Counted from the first letter of the stretch, positions 23,305 to 31,411 are shown. The stretch is DNA of 38,991 nucleotides from Rhodobacteraceae bacterium UBA6236 (GCA_002440945.1 DJWG01000032.1:4288-43278); one strand, 5' to 3'. The notes: generated by a model from the sequence alone, not told the origin. Numbers and translations: made by a program.

Positions 23305-24333
23305 TCAGCGCGCGCCCCAGGTGTCGGTCAGCCGGTATCCCTCGGGCCAGGGGTCGGTCGGGTCCAGCATGTGCTGGTGGATGCCGGTAATCCAGCCGCG
23401 CCCCGAAATCTCGGGCCGGATTGCGGGCAGGTCGCCCACGCTGGTCATGCCAAGGATGCGCCCCGCGAAGGTGGAGCCGATCAGCGATACCTGCGTCAGC
23501 CGGTCGTCGAGCCCCATGAGCCCCCGGGCGTGCAGGACCGCCATCCGCGCCGACAGGGCGGTGCCGGTGGGCGAACGGTCGATCTTGCCCGGCTGGATCG
23601 CCACAGCCGATCCCATCCGCAAGCCGTCGGGGCCGCGCTCCAGCGGTCCGGCAAACTGGCAGAAGCTGAAATGCCGCCATTCGGGGTTGGTCGGGTGGTG
23701 AAAGCCGATCGCTTCCGTCGCCGCGCGGGCGATCCGCGCGCCAAGCTTTGCCAGATCATGCGCCTCGTCCGGGCCGAGGGCGAAGCCAAGCGACCGGGCA
23801 TCGACCATGACGAAGCTGTCGCCCCCGAAGGCGGTGTCGACCGTCAGCGTCCCCAGCCCCTCGACCTCGAGCGGGACGGAGAGACTGTGCACAAAGCTGG
23901 GCAGGTTCTCGACGAAGATGCGCCGTGCCTTGCCGCCCTGGCATTCGGCTCGCACCCGGACCAGCCCCCCGGGCGCCTCAAGGATGAATTCGGTGATCGG
24001 CTCCTGCTTCGGAATGATCCCCGCATCCAGAAGCACCGTCGAGACGCAGATCGAATTCGATCCCGACATCGGCGGGGTATCCTCGGGCTCCATGATGATG
24101 AAGGCGGCGGCGGCATCGGGGTGTTTGGGCGGCACCAGCAGGTTGACATGGCGAAAGACACCGCCGCGCGGTTCATTCAGCACGAAGTTCCGCAAGACGC
24201 CGTCGCGGGCGATGAAGCGCGACTGTTCCCAAAGCGTCGCACCCGGGGGCGGGGCGACGCCGCCGACGATCACGTCGCCGACCTCGCCTTCGGCATGGGC
24301 GGAAATCACATGGATGGTCTTGCTGCTTTGCAC
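23305..24333 (-). CDS. Proline racemase superfamily protein, likely trans-3-hydroxyproline dehydratase type
   Basis: A 342-residue enzyme of the proline racemase fold. The first active-site position, normally Cys in MCGH, is S90 in MSGSNSICV. The second, normally Cys in DRSPCGTG, is T256 in [11 protein letters not shown]. Family knowledge: Cys/Cys members are racemases or hydroxyproline epimerases, and Thr at the second site marks trans-3-hydroxy-L-proline dehydratases. The Ser/Thr pair therefore argues for dehydration, not two-base epimerisation. The start is GTG 24333, six bases after GGAGGA on the minus strand. It diverges from the GlxA-type regulator at 24481 and converges with the betaine-type operon. 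Confidence 0.85.
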   Translation of the reverse strand: MQSSKTIHVISAHAEGEVGDVIVGGVAPPPGATLWEQSRFIARDGVLRNFVLNEPRGGVFRHVNLLVPPKHPDAAAAFIIMEPEDTPPMSGSNSICVSTVLLDAGIIPKQEPITEFILEAPGGLVRVRAECQGGKARRIFVENLPSFVHSLSVPLEVEGLGTLTVDTAFGGDSFVMVDARSLGFALGPDEAHDLAKLGARIARAATEAIGFHHPTNPEWRHFSFCQFAGPLERGPDGLRMGSAVAIQPGKIDRSPTGTALSARMAVLHARGLMGLDDRLTQVSLIGSTFAGRILGMTSVGDLPAIRPEISGRGWITGIHQHMLDPTDPWPEGYRLTDTWGAR

Positions 24334-24480
24334 GGCGATTCCTCCGCCTCGTTTTCGATATACATATTGTCTATCATGTAGAAGTCTCTATGCTGCCCGG
24401 TCAACAGGAAGCGATGCGCGGTTGACATCCGGGGGTGCGCCCCCGGCTTCCCGCACCCACCAGCCAGCCGGGGTCACGCC
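24334..24480. promoter_or_regulatory. Divergent intergenic region with AT-rich core
   Basis: This 147-base spacer between the racemase-family gene and its divergent AraC/GlxA regulator has an AT-rich core at about 24353-24385, unlike its surroundings. On the minus strand TTGACC (24404-24399) could be a -35 box, but no good -10 lies at the right distance. It is the likely site for regulator binding. Confidence 0.4.
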
Positions 24481-25431
24481 ATGCCCACGACCACCCATTT
24501 CGCCTTCCTGCTTCTGCCCGAATTTTCGCATCTTGCGTTTTCCTGCGCGCTTGAACCGCTGCGGATCGCCAATCTGGTGTCGGGAAAGGATCTTTACCGC
24601 TGGTCGCTGATCAGCGTCGATGGCGAAACGGCGACCTGTTCGAATGGCTCGGTCACGCTGGTGCAGGGCGGACTGACACCGCAAAAGCATGTCGACCGGC
24701 TGTTCCTGATTTCCGGGATCAACGTCCAGAACCACGTCTCGCCGGAAGTCCTGCGTTTCCTGCGCCGGGAACGGGCAGCGGGAACAGCGCTGGGGGCGAT
24801 CTGTTCGGGGGCCTATGTGCTTGCGAAGGCCGGGTTTCTGGACGGGGTCGAAACCGCTGTCCATTGGGAATATCACGATCTGTTCGTCGAGGAATTTCCC
24901 GAAGTGGCGCTGGTACGCAATGTTTTCGTCGCCAACCAGAAGATCATCACCGCCTCGGGCGGGACGGCGGCGGCGGACCTGATGCTGCACCTGATCGGGG
25001 CGGCGCACGGCAACGCGCTGGCGACCGCCGTAGCCGACCAGATGGTCTACAACGCGGTCCGCGAAGGGTCGGCGGCGCAGCGCGTGTCGCTGCAATCGCG
25101 CCACGGGATGCGCAACAGCCGCATGGTGCGCGCCATCGCGCTGATGGAGGAAAACATCGAGGACCCGGTATCCCCCGCGGACATCGCCGAAGAACTGGGA
25201 ATCTCCACCCGCCAGCTTGAGCGGCTGTTCGGGCGCTACCTCAATTCGACGCCCAAGCATTATTTCATGGAAATGCGGCTCCAGCGGGCGCGGAACCTCT
25301 TGGTGCAGACCGAACGGTCGATCACCGAAATCGCCATGGCCTGCGGATTCCGGTCGAATTCGCATTTTTCGAAGGTCTTCCGGGCGCATTTCGGCACCTC
25401 GCCGGTTTCGCACCGCACGACGTTAAGCTGA
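24481..25431 (+). CDS. GlxA-family AraC-type transcriptional regulator
   Basis: A 316-residue regulator. The N-terminal half is a DJ-1/PfpI-like domain (FAFLLLPEFSHLAFSCALEPLR; AICSGAYVLAKAG around the elbow cysteine; a conserved SGGTAAADLMLHLI). The C-terminal half has two AraC helix-turn-helix motifs (SPADIAEELGISTRQLERLFGRYL and ITEIAMACGFRSNSHFSKVFRAHFG). Members such as GbdR and CdhR regulate glycine betaine, choline or carnitine breakdown, which fits the neighbouring methyltransferase and racemase-family genes. It is divergent from the latter. No strong ribosome site precedes ATG 24481. Confidence 0.9.
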   Translation: MPTTTHFAFLLLPEFSHLAFSCALEPLRIANLVSGKDLYRWSLISVDGETATCSNGSVTLVQGGLTPQKHVDRLFLISGINVQNHVSPEVLRFLRRERAAGTALGAICSGAYVLAKAGFLDGVETAVHWEYHDLFVEEFPEVALVRNVFVANQKIITASGGTAAADLMLHLIGAAHGNALATAVADQMVYNAVREGSAAQRVSLQSRHGMRNSRMVRAIALMEENIEDPVSPADIAEELGISTRQLERLFGRYLNSTPKHYFMEMRLQRARNLLVQTERSITEIAMACGFRSNSHFSKVFRAHFGTSPVSHRTTLS

Positions 25432-25515
25432 CGGCCGAACCTGGGGCAGCGGGCAGGCGGCGTCACCCCGCTGTCATCTTCCTGTGATATTCGCGCCCGG
25501 CAGGAGGCGACGCCT

Positions 25516-27027
25516 ATGACAGACCAAAAGCCAGTTCCCCCTTCCGACGTCCCCGCGACGGCCCCGGACCTTGCCGCCCTCGCGCAAGAGATCGAGACGC
25601 TTCGCGCGGATGTCGCCGCCGATGCGGCGGTGATTTTCGCCCGCTGGCAAGGCTGGATCGAAGATGCGGCCTTCGTTCCCAGCGCCCGGAACTTTGCCGA
25701 TTACCTGGCGCTGCGTCGCCGCGACCTGCGGGCGCTTCAGCACCGGATGGCGGCGGCGGGGCTTTCGTCGCTCGGCCGTGCCGAAAGCCGCGTGATGCCG
25801 ACGCTTCACGCCGTGGACCGGGTCTTGCGGGCTGCCACCGGAAAGCCTGCGCTGGAAGAGGCGCCGATGGATTTCTTCGCCGGAGAGGCTTGCATCGCCG
25901 CCCGTGCGGAGGCCCTTCTGGGGGCGCTTTCAGACCACAGCGACGTGCGGCTGATGGTGACGCTGCCCTCGGTCGCGGCGGATGAGCCGGGCTTCGTGAC
26001 CCGGCTGGCCGATCTGGGCGTCGAAGGGGTGCGGATCAACTGTGCCCATGACGATCAGGCGGTCTGGTCGCGGATGATCGAACATGTCGACCATGCGGCG
26101 CAGGAAACCGGGCGGCGGATGAAGGTGATGATGGACCTGCCGGGGCCGAAGATCCGCACTGGCGACAGCCGCAGCCGCAAGGGCCAGAAACGGCTGTTCA
26201 CCGGCGATGACCTTGCCATCACCCATGCCGGAAGGCTTGATGACGCAGCCCGCAAGGTCGCGGCCATCGAATGCACGCTCTCCGAGGCGCTGGCAGGGGC
26301 CGAGGTGGGCCACCGCATCTACCTTGACGATGGCAAGCTCGACACCCTTGTGACCCGGGTCGAGGATTGGGGCGTCGTCGTCCAAATCATCGCCGGACCG
26401 GGCGAGAAGGGCTACAAGCTGAAGCCGGAAAAGGGCGTGAACTTCCCCGATTCCGAAGTGCGGGTTCCGGCGCTGACCGACGAGGACCGCGAAATCCTTG
26501 GCTTCATGGCCCTCCATGCCGACGGGATCGAGTTTTCCTTCGTCCAGACCCCGGAAGACGTGGCGGACCTGCAAGACGCGCTGGCGCGCGAAGTGCCCGA
26601 CCGCTGGCGCCAGATCGGGCTGGTGCTGAAGATCGAAACCCAGACCGCGGTCCGCAACCTGCCTGACATGCTGGTCCGCGCCGCCGGGCGCCAGCCGACC
26701 GCGATCATGATCGCGCGCGGCGATCTGGCGGTCGAGATCGGCTTTGCCCGGCTGGCCGAGATCCAGGAAGAAATCCTCTGGCTCTGCGAAGCGGCCCAAG
26801 TGCCGGTGATCTGGGCCACCCAGGTCATGGAAGGGATGCTGAAGACCGGCGTTCCGTCCCGTGGCGAGATGACCGATGCGGCCATGGCGGCGCGGGCGGA
26901 ATGCGTCATGCTGAACAAGGGTCCGTTCCTGTTCGAGGGGATCGAGGTGCTGGACCGCCTGTTCGGGCGGATGCGCGGGCACCTGAGCAAGAAATCCCAT
27001 CAGCTTCGCCCGCTGAAAAGCTGGTAA
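25516..27027 (+). CDS. Pyruvate-kinase-like protein with extra N-terminal domain and no C-terminal domain
   Basis: A 503-residue protein. Residues about 1-135 form a helical region absent from classical pyruvate kinase. The kinase barrel starts near VRLMVTLPSVAADEP and contains VEGVRINCAH (classical RLNFSHG), DLPGPKIRTG, the substrate lysine and metal glutamate in LKIET, the metal aspartate in IARGDLAVEIG, and MLNKG near the end. The roughly 130-residue C-terminal regulatory domain is missing. The main catalytic residues look intact, but the SHG segment is changed to CAH. It may be a phosphoenolpyruvate-binding enzyme with altered activity or an unregulated pyruvate kinase. It stands alone, followed by a terminator. 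Confidence 0.82.
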   Translation: MTDQKPVPPSDVPATAPDLAALAQEIETLRADVAADAAVIFARWQGWIEDAAFVPSARNFADYLALRRRDLRALQHRMAAAGLSSLGRAESRVMPTLHAVDRVLRAATGKPALEEAPMDFFAGEACIAARAEALLGALSDHSDVRLMVTLPSVAADEPGFVTRLADLGVEGVRINCAHDDQAVWSRMIEHVDHAAQETGRRMKVMMDLPGPKIRTGDSRSRKGQKRLFTGDDLAITHAGRLDDAARKVAAIECTLSEALAGAEVGHRIYLDDGKLDTLVTRVEDWGVVVQIIAGPGEKGYKLKPEKGVNFPDSEVRVPALTDEDREILGFMALHADGIEFSFVQTPEDVADLQDALAREVPDRWRQIGLVLKIETQTAVRNLPDMLVRAAGRQPTAIMIARGDLAVEIGFARLAEIQEEILWLCEAAQVPVIWATQVMEGMLKTGVPSRGEMTDAAMAARAECVMLNKGPFLFEGIEVLDRLFGRMRGHLSKKSHQLRPLKSW

Positions 27028-27032
27028 AGGGA

Positions 27033-27069
27033 CCGGACCGGGCGGTGTGCCGCCGCCCGGTCCGGCCTT
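27033..27069. terminator. Bidirectional hairpin terminator
   Basis: CCGGACCGGGCGG (27033-27045) pairs perfectly over 13 bases with 27053-27065 around a seven-base loop, followed by CCTTT. On the minus strand the tail is CCCTTTACC. It lies between convergent stops at 27027 and 27070, so it can serve both genes. Confidence 0.8.
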
Positions 27070-27303
27070 TCAGCCGTTCCACGTCCAGTGCGACGGCGCA
27101 TCCCAGCGAGTCGTGTCTGACAGCCGGTCCACTTCGCCGCGCGTCACGCCGATGTCCTCCAGAAGCCGGTCGTCCAGTTCCCGAAGGGCGCTCAGCTGCG
27201 CGGCGTGGCGCCGCCAGAGGCTGAGACGTTGAAAGATTCGCAGGGGCAGGGATGCAGGCCGGGGAAGGCTCTGGCCTGCAAGGAAGAGGATCGCGTTGCG
27301 CAT
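27070..27303 (-). CDS. DUF1127-domain protein
   Basis: A 77-residue basic protein. The DUF1127 core RRHAAQLSALRELDDRLLEDIGVTRGEVDRL is unmistakable. ATG 27303 is preceded by GGAGG with five-base spacing on the minus strand; the frame continues open upstream but without family resemblance. DUF1127 proteins in Rhodobacter and Agrobacterium bind RNA and affect small-RNA turnover or phosphate and stress responses. It is divergent from a LysR regulator, which may control it. Confidence 0.88.
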   Translation of the reverse strand: MRNAILFLAGQSLPRPASLPLRIFQRLSLWRRHAAQLSALRELDDRLLEDIGVTRGEVDRLSDTTRWDAPSHWTWNG

Positions 27304-27386
27304 GATGACCTCCTGTATCTTCATGCCGATGTGTGATGTGTTGGCGGCTTTCGATGAAACCTGTTGATGAACATGCGCGCTTGAGA

Positions 27387-27403
27387 TACATTTTTGAAAT
27401 GAA
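27387..27403. promoter_or_regulatory. Candidate LysR-type operator
   Basis: CATTT (27389-27393) and AAATG (27397-27401) form a perfect inverted repeat with a three-base centre, in an AT-rich patch 33 bases before the LysR start and in the divergent spacer with the DUF1127 gene. Position and symmetry fit a LysR-type binding site. No experimental support. Confidence 0.45.
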
Positions 27404-27435
27404 TGTTTGGCGTGGCATCCATCACAGGATTTGAT

Positions 27436-28287
27436 ATGGCGCGAAATCTGGATCTGACGGCCCTGCGGTCCTTCGTGGCGGTGGCCGATGCGGGCGGGGT
27501 CACGCGGGCGGCGGGGCTTCTGAACCTGACGCAATCTGCGGTTTCCATGCAGATCAAGCGGCTGGAGGATTCGCTCGATCAGCCGTTCTTTGTCCGGGCC
27601 GCGCGCAAGCTGACCCTCACGCCCGAAGGCGAACAGCTTCTGACCTATGCCCGGCGGATGCTCAGCCTGAACGACGAAGCCCTGTCGCGCCTGACCTGCC
27701 AGAGCTTTGAAGGCGAGGTGCGCCTCGGCGTACCCCATGACATCGTCTATCCGCAGATGCCGCGGGTGCTGAAGCGGCTGGCGCAGGAATTTCCGCGGGT
27801 GCGGATCAACCTTGCGTCTTCCTTCACGCGTCTCTTGCGCGAGGGCTTTGCACATGGTGACCACGACATCATCCTGACGACCGAGGAAGAACCGATGCCG
27901 GGAGCCGAGGTGCTGGCGACCCGCGATCTGGTCTGGGTCGGCGCGCCGGGCGGCACCGCCTGGCAGCGTCGCCCGCTGCGGCTAGGCTTTCAGGAGGGCT
28001 GCTTCTTCCGCCCGATTGCGCAATCGGCACTGGAGGAGGCCGGGATCGACTGGGAAATCGGCGTCGAGGGCCGCAACGAACAGGTGGTCGAGGCGATGGT
28101 GGCCGCCGATCTGGCCGTCAGCGCCCGGATGCGCGGCGCGATCCCCGGGGGCGTCGAGGTGATCGAAGGCGAAAACCTTCTGCCGCGACTTGGGCAGTTG
28201 AAGATCTGCATGTACGAAGCGGGCGTGCGGAAGGACGAGGTGATGGCAACGATCCTGTCGGAACTGCGCTGCGCCTACGCCGACTGA
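27436..28287 (+). CDS. LysR-family transcriptional regulator
   Basis: A 283-residue regulator. The N-terminal winged helix is clear: LDLTALRSFVAVADAGGVTRAA, then LNLTQSAVSMQIKRLEDSL and FVRAARKLTLTPEGEQLL. The remainder is a two-lobe effector domain. ATG 27436 follows ACAGGA by six bases and places the helix-turn-helix at the usual distance; the open frame from 27403 would add eleven atypical residues. It diverges from the DUF1127 gene across 132 bases, and that pairing suggests control of it. Effector unknown. Confidence 0.9.
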   Translation: MARNLDLTALRSFVAVADAGGVTRAAGLLNLTQSAVSMQIKRLEDSLDQPFFVRAARKLTLTPEGEQLLTYARRMLSLNDEALSRLTCQSFEGEVRLGVPHDIVYPQMPRVLKRLAQEFPRVRINLASSFTRLLREGFAHGDHDIILTTEEEPMPGAEVLATRDLVWVGAPGGTAWQRRPLRLGFQEGCFFRPIAQSALEEAGIDWEIGVEGRNEQVVEAMVAADLAVSARMRGAIPGGVEVIEGENLLPRLGQLKICMYEAGVRKDEVMATILSELRCAYAD

Positions 28288-28300
28288 TCCGGCCGGATCA
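28285..28300. terminator. Perfect 16-base palindrome between convergent stops
   Basis: TGATCCGGCCGGATCA is fully self-complementary. It includes the LysR stop codon and ends exactly before the stop of the convergent oxidoreductase. It could act as a short bidirectional terminator, though there is no T tract. Confidence 0.45.
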
Positions 28301-29275
28301 TCAGGGATCCAGCGTGATCACGGCCTTGCCGGTGGCCTTGCGGGTCTTCAGAAGATCCAGCCCCTCGGCGGCGCGTGCCCGTGGCAGGATGTGGCTGATG
28401 TGAGGTTTCAGCCCCCCTTCGGCATACCAGCCAAACAGCGTCGCCATGCTGTCGGTAAGCACCTCGGGCCGGAATTTCAGGTATCCGCCCCAGTAGACCC
28501 CGATGACCGAAAGGTTCTTGACCAGCAGGTGATTGGCCGCGATCGGCGGCACGGTGCCGCTGGCAAATCCCATGGCCAGGATGCGGCCATCGGGATTGGT
28601 CGCGCGCAGCGCCTCGGTGAAGAGATCGCCGCCGACGGGATCATAGACGACATCCGCGCCGCCAAGGGCCCGCACCGCATCGCGCAAGCCCCCGGGGGCG
28701 AGGCTGTCGCTGTCGATCAGGTGATCGGCCCCCGCAGCCCGCACCACCGCCAGCCTGTCGGCCCCGCGCGCCACCGCGATCACCGTGGCGCCCATGCGCT
28801 TGCCGATCTCGACCGCTGTCAGGCCGACACCGCCCGCCGCGCCCAGCACCAGCAGGGTTTCCCCGGGCCGCAGGCGGGCGCGGTGGTCAAGCGCCACATG
28901 GCTGGTTCCATAGGCGATCTGGAAGGCGGCGGCTTCTGCAAAGCTCATGCTGTCGGGGATCGGCACGCAGCGATCCAGCGGGAACACGCCCTGTTCGGCC
29001 AGGCCCCCCTGACCGGCATAGACCGCGACCCGGCTTCCGGGACGGAGGCCGGTGGTGTCGGGCCCCAGCGCCTCGATCGTTCCGGCAAGTTCAAGGCCCA
29101 GGGTGAAGGGCAGGGCTGGCGTGTCCTGATACTTCCCCTCGATCATCAGAAGATCCGCGAAGTTCAACCCGCAGGCCGCGATGCGGACCAAAGCCTCACC
29201 CTTGGCGGGGGCGGGTGCTTCGATCTCCTGCCAGCGCGGCGCTTCGCCCGCGGCCGTCACACGATAGGCCTGCAT
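28301..29275 (-). CDS. Zinc-independent quinone oxidoreductase (MDR superfamily)
   Basis: A 324-residue medium-chain dehydrogenase/reductase. The N-terminal domain has ACGLNFADLLMIEGKYQ and FTLGLELAGTIEALG, and the nucleotide-binding site is LVLGAAGGVGLTAVEIGKRMGA. The structural zinc cysteines and catalytic zinc ligands of alcohol dehydrogenases are absent, as in NADPH:quinone oxidoreductases. VYDPVGGDLF is the usual family motif. It ends beside the LysR gene and starts at an AT-rich spacer. Physiological substrate unknown; quinones or enals are likely. Confidence 0.9.
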   Translation of the reverse strand: MQAYRVTAAGEAPRWQEIEAPAPAKGEALVRIAACGLNFADLLMIEGKYQDTPALPFTLGLELAGTIEALGPDTTGLRPGSRVAVYAGQGGLAEQGVFPLDRCVPIPDSMSFAEAAAFQIAYGTSHVALDHRARLRPGETLLVLGAAGGVGLTAVEIGKRMGATVIAVARGADRLAVVRAAGADHLIDSDSLAPGGLRDAVRALGGADVVYDPVGGDLFTEALRATNPDGRILAMGFASGTVPPIAANHLLVKNLSVIGVYWGGYLKFRPEVLTDSMATLFGWYAEGGLKPHISHILPRARAAEGLDLLKTRKATGKAVITLDP

Positions 29276-29637
29276 CCTCTTTCCTCACGTCAGGGTCCAC
29301 GGGGCTTTTGCTAGCCGGGGCGATGTCAAAAACCAACCGCAAAGACCGCGTCGCAAACCGCGATGATTGTTGCTAAAAGGTTGCGAATTGCAAAATATGA
29401 CGTAGAATTTTACCAGTCAGGCGAAACCCGGTGATTTGGTTATTGCAGGGATGGGCTACAATCGGCCAGTTTTGGGATGATTCACCACAAAGCGAGATGC
29501 CGACCCTATCCATTGGTTTGCATCCGAAAGATATTTTGACGCCTTTCATGGCCTGGTGCGAAAAGAACGGGTATTTTCGCGCAGTACTAGAACGATGCGT
29601 TGGTTTCTTTGCTTAGTGCGTGTGTATGGAGAAGAGT
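29276..29637. other. AT-richer intergenic region with a regulatory core
   Basis: This 362-base spacer between divergent genes is clearly less GC-rich than its surroundings. It contains direct repeats CGCAAAGACCGCG (29338-29350) and CGCAAACCGCG (29352-29362), then a palindrome and a good promoter (29381-29408), and about 210 bases before the XRE start. A 61-codon open frame at 29431-29616 has no ribosome site and I do not count it as a gene. Confidence 0.6.
29381..29408 (+). promoter_or_regulatory. Promoter with overlapping palindrome, toward the XRE regulator
   Basis: TTGCGA (29381-29386) and TAGAAT (29403-29408) with 16-base spacing make a good sigma-70-type promoter. The -35 box lies inside TTGCGAATTGCAA (29381-29393), a near-perfect palindrome, which suggests repression or autoregulation. 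The transcript would carry a leader of roughly 220 bases. Confidence 0.5.
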
Positions 29638-30000
29638 ATGAAGCACCCTGTGGATGTCTATGTCGGAAAGCGCGTGCGTCAACGCCGGTGGATGGTGGGG
29701 ATGACGCAGCAACAGCTCGCCGACAAGGTGGGCATCAAGTTCCAGCAGATCCAGAAATACGAAACCGGCATGAACCGCATTTCCGCGTCGCGGCTGTGGG
29801 ATATCTCGGATGCGCTCGGGGTTGCGATCTCATACTTCTTCGAGGGGATGGAAGCCCAGCACAGCGCGCCCGAGGATGCGACCCCGGACCTGATGGCGGA
29901 CAAGGAGGCGATGCTTTTGGTGCGGTCCTATTATGCGATCCCCGAAGCGCAGCGGCGGCGGCTTTTCGAACTGGCCAAGGTCCTGTCGGACGCCGCTTAG
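29638..30000 (+). CDS. XRE-family helix-turn-helix regulator
   Basis: A 120-residue DNA-binding protein. The helix-turn-helix covers about residues 9-65 (VGKRVRQRRWMVGMTQQQLADKVGI, then FQQIQKYETGMNRIS and ALGVAISYFFEGM). ATG 29638, just after GGAGAAG, gives the N-terminus usual for this Rhodobacteraceae family; ATG 29626 and GTG 29620 are in frame. The C-terminal part (EAMLLVRSYYAIPEAQRRRLFELAKVL) is the conserved tail. The gene stands alone behind an AT-rich spacer with an operator-like palindrome. Targets unknown. Confidence 0.9.
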   Translation: MKHPVDVYVGKRVRQRRWMVGMTQQQLADKVGIKFQQIQKYETGMNRISASRLWDISDALGVAISYFFEGMEAQHSAPEDATPDLMADKEAMLLVRSYYAIPEAQRRRLFELAKVLSDAA

Positions 30001-30106
30001 ATGAACCGGCCCGACCGGGACGACGGGCCACAGTAAAACTCGCCGGAAACATGGGGTCGGGTGCCAGACGGGCGCCTGACCCTGATCTTGCAGGGCGCGC
30101 CACGGG

Positions 30107-30135
30107 TTGACCGGGGTGCGCCCTCTGTCTTAGCT
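30107..30135 (+). promoter_or_regulatory. Possible promoter for hisN
   Basis: TTGACC (30107-30112) and TTAGCT (30130-30135), spaced 17 bases, precede the phosphatase start by about 50 bases. The -35 box is good and the -10 box weak. Confidence 0.4.
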
Positions 30136-30183
30136 CTGCCGCGACATCGCATGGCGCCGCCCGCGCCGCACCCGGAGACCGAG

Positions 30184-30996
30184 ATGACCCAGAATCCCAC
30201 CCGCGACCTGCCGGCGCCGCTTCGTGCGGCGCTGATCGATGCGGCCAATCGTCTGGCCGATGCGGCGCGGGGGCCGACCTTGCAGCATTTCCGCACCGGA
30301 CTTTCGGCCGAATCCAAGGAAACCGCGCGCTTCGACCCGGTGACGGAAGCCGATCGCGCCTCGGAACGGGCGATGCGGACGATTCTGGCCGAGCTGCGGC
30401 CCGATGACGCGATCCTGGGTGAGGAATATGGCGCGACGCCCGGCACCAGCGGCCTGACCTGGGTGTTGGACCCCATCGACGGCACCCGCGCCTATCTGGC
30501 GGGCGGGCCGACCTGGGGGGTGCTGATCTCGGTCGCGGATGACGCGGGGCCGATCCTCGGCGTCATCGACCAGCCCTATATCGGCGAACGTTTCATCGGC
30601 GGTCTTGGCCTTGCCGAGGTCAACGGCCCCCTGGGACATGCCCGGCTGGCTACCCGCGCCGCCCGCCCGCTGTCCGAGGCGCTGGTCATGACGACCTTCC
30701 CCGAAATCGGCTCTGCTTCCGAGGAAACTGCCTTCCGCCGCGTGGCCGAACGGGCTCGGCTGGTGCGCTACGGAATGGATTGCTACGCCTACGCGCTGAT
30801 CGCTGCGGGGCAGGTCGATCTGGTGATCGAAGCCGGGCTTCAGGCCTATGACGTTCAGGCCCCTATCGCCGTGATCGAGGCCGCGGGCGGCGTCGTCACC
30901 AACTGGCAGGGCGGACCCGCCCATGACGGAGGCCGGATTCTGGCCGCCGCCAATGCCGCGATCCATGCCGAGGCGCTGGAGCTGCTTTGCAGGTGA
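30184..30996 (+). CDS. hisN: Inositol-monophosphatase family phosphatase, probable histidinol-phosphatase HisN
   Basis: A 270-residue metal-dependent phosphatase. The IMPase motifs are present: DPVTEADRASERAMR, the metal glutamates in LGEEYG, WVLDPIDGTRAYLAGGPTWG, and the late AYDVQAPIAVIEAAGG. The variant WVLDPIDGTRAYLAG is typical of HisN-type histidinol phosphatases; inositol-phosphatase activity cannot be excluded. ATG 30184 lies five bases after GGAGA; the frame open to 30061 has no family resemblance. It is followed by the ferredoxin gene. Confidence 0.85.
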   Translation: MTQNPTRDLPAPLRAALIDAANRLADAARGPTLQHFRTGLSAESKETARFDPVTEADRASERAMRTILAELRPDDAILGEEYGATPGTSGLTWVLDPIDGTRAYLAGGPTWGVLISVADDAGPILGVIDQPYIGERFIGGLGLAEVNGPLGHARLATRAARPLSEALVMTTFPEIGSASEETAFRRVAERARLVRYGMDCYAYALIAAGQVDLVIEAGLQAYDVQAPIAVIEAAGGVVTNWQGGPAHDGGRILAAANAAIHAEALELLCR

Positions 30997-31072
30997 CGGG
31001 AACCGCTTGAATGATCGCCACAGGAGCGTTACCTAGCTTTCAATCCATTCATAAAACGCGCCGGACCTGATC

Positions 31073-31411
31073 ATGACCTATGTCGTCACTGACAACTGCA
31101 TCGCCTGCAAATACACCGATTGCGTCGAAGTCTGTCCGGTGGACTGCTTCTACGAAGGCGAGAACATGCTGGTCATCCACCCGGACGAATGCATCGATTG
31201 CGGCGTCTGTGAACCGGAATGCCCTGCCGATGCGATCCGCCCCGACACCGAGCCGGACATGGAATCCTGGGTGGAGTTCAACCGCAAGTATTCCGAACAA
31301 TGGCCGGTGCTGACCCAGCGCAAGGATCCGCTGCCCGAAGCCAAGGAACGCGATGGCGAGACGGGCAAGCTTGGCAAATACTTTTCGGAAACGCCCGGCA
31401 CCGGCGACTGA
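31073..31411 (+). CDS. fdxA: 7Fe ferredoxin FdxA
   Basis: A 112-residue ferredoxin carrying a [3Fe-4S] and a [4Fe-4S] cluster. The first cysteine set is C9, C12, C17 and C21 ([17 protein letters not shown]) and the second is [12 protein letters not shown]. The C-terminal extension ([25 protein letters not shown]) is the standard FdxA tail. It is a soluble electron carrier; partners are not shown by context. Neighbouring CarD downstream is a conserved arrangement in Rhodobacteraceae. Confidence 0.95.
   Translation: MTYVVTDNCIACKYTDCVEVCPVDCFYEGENMLVIHPDECIDCGVCEPECPADAIRPDTEPDMESWVEFNRKYSEQWPVLTQRKDPLPEAKERDGETGKLGKYFSETPGTGD

Noticed and set aside
29431..29616. 61-codon open frame in the AT-rich spacer before the XRE gene
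   Set aside because: GTG start without a ribosome site, no recognisable motif, and it lies in a likely leader.
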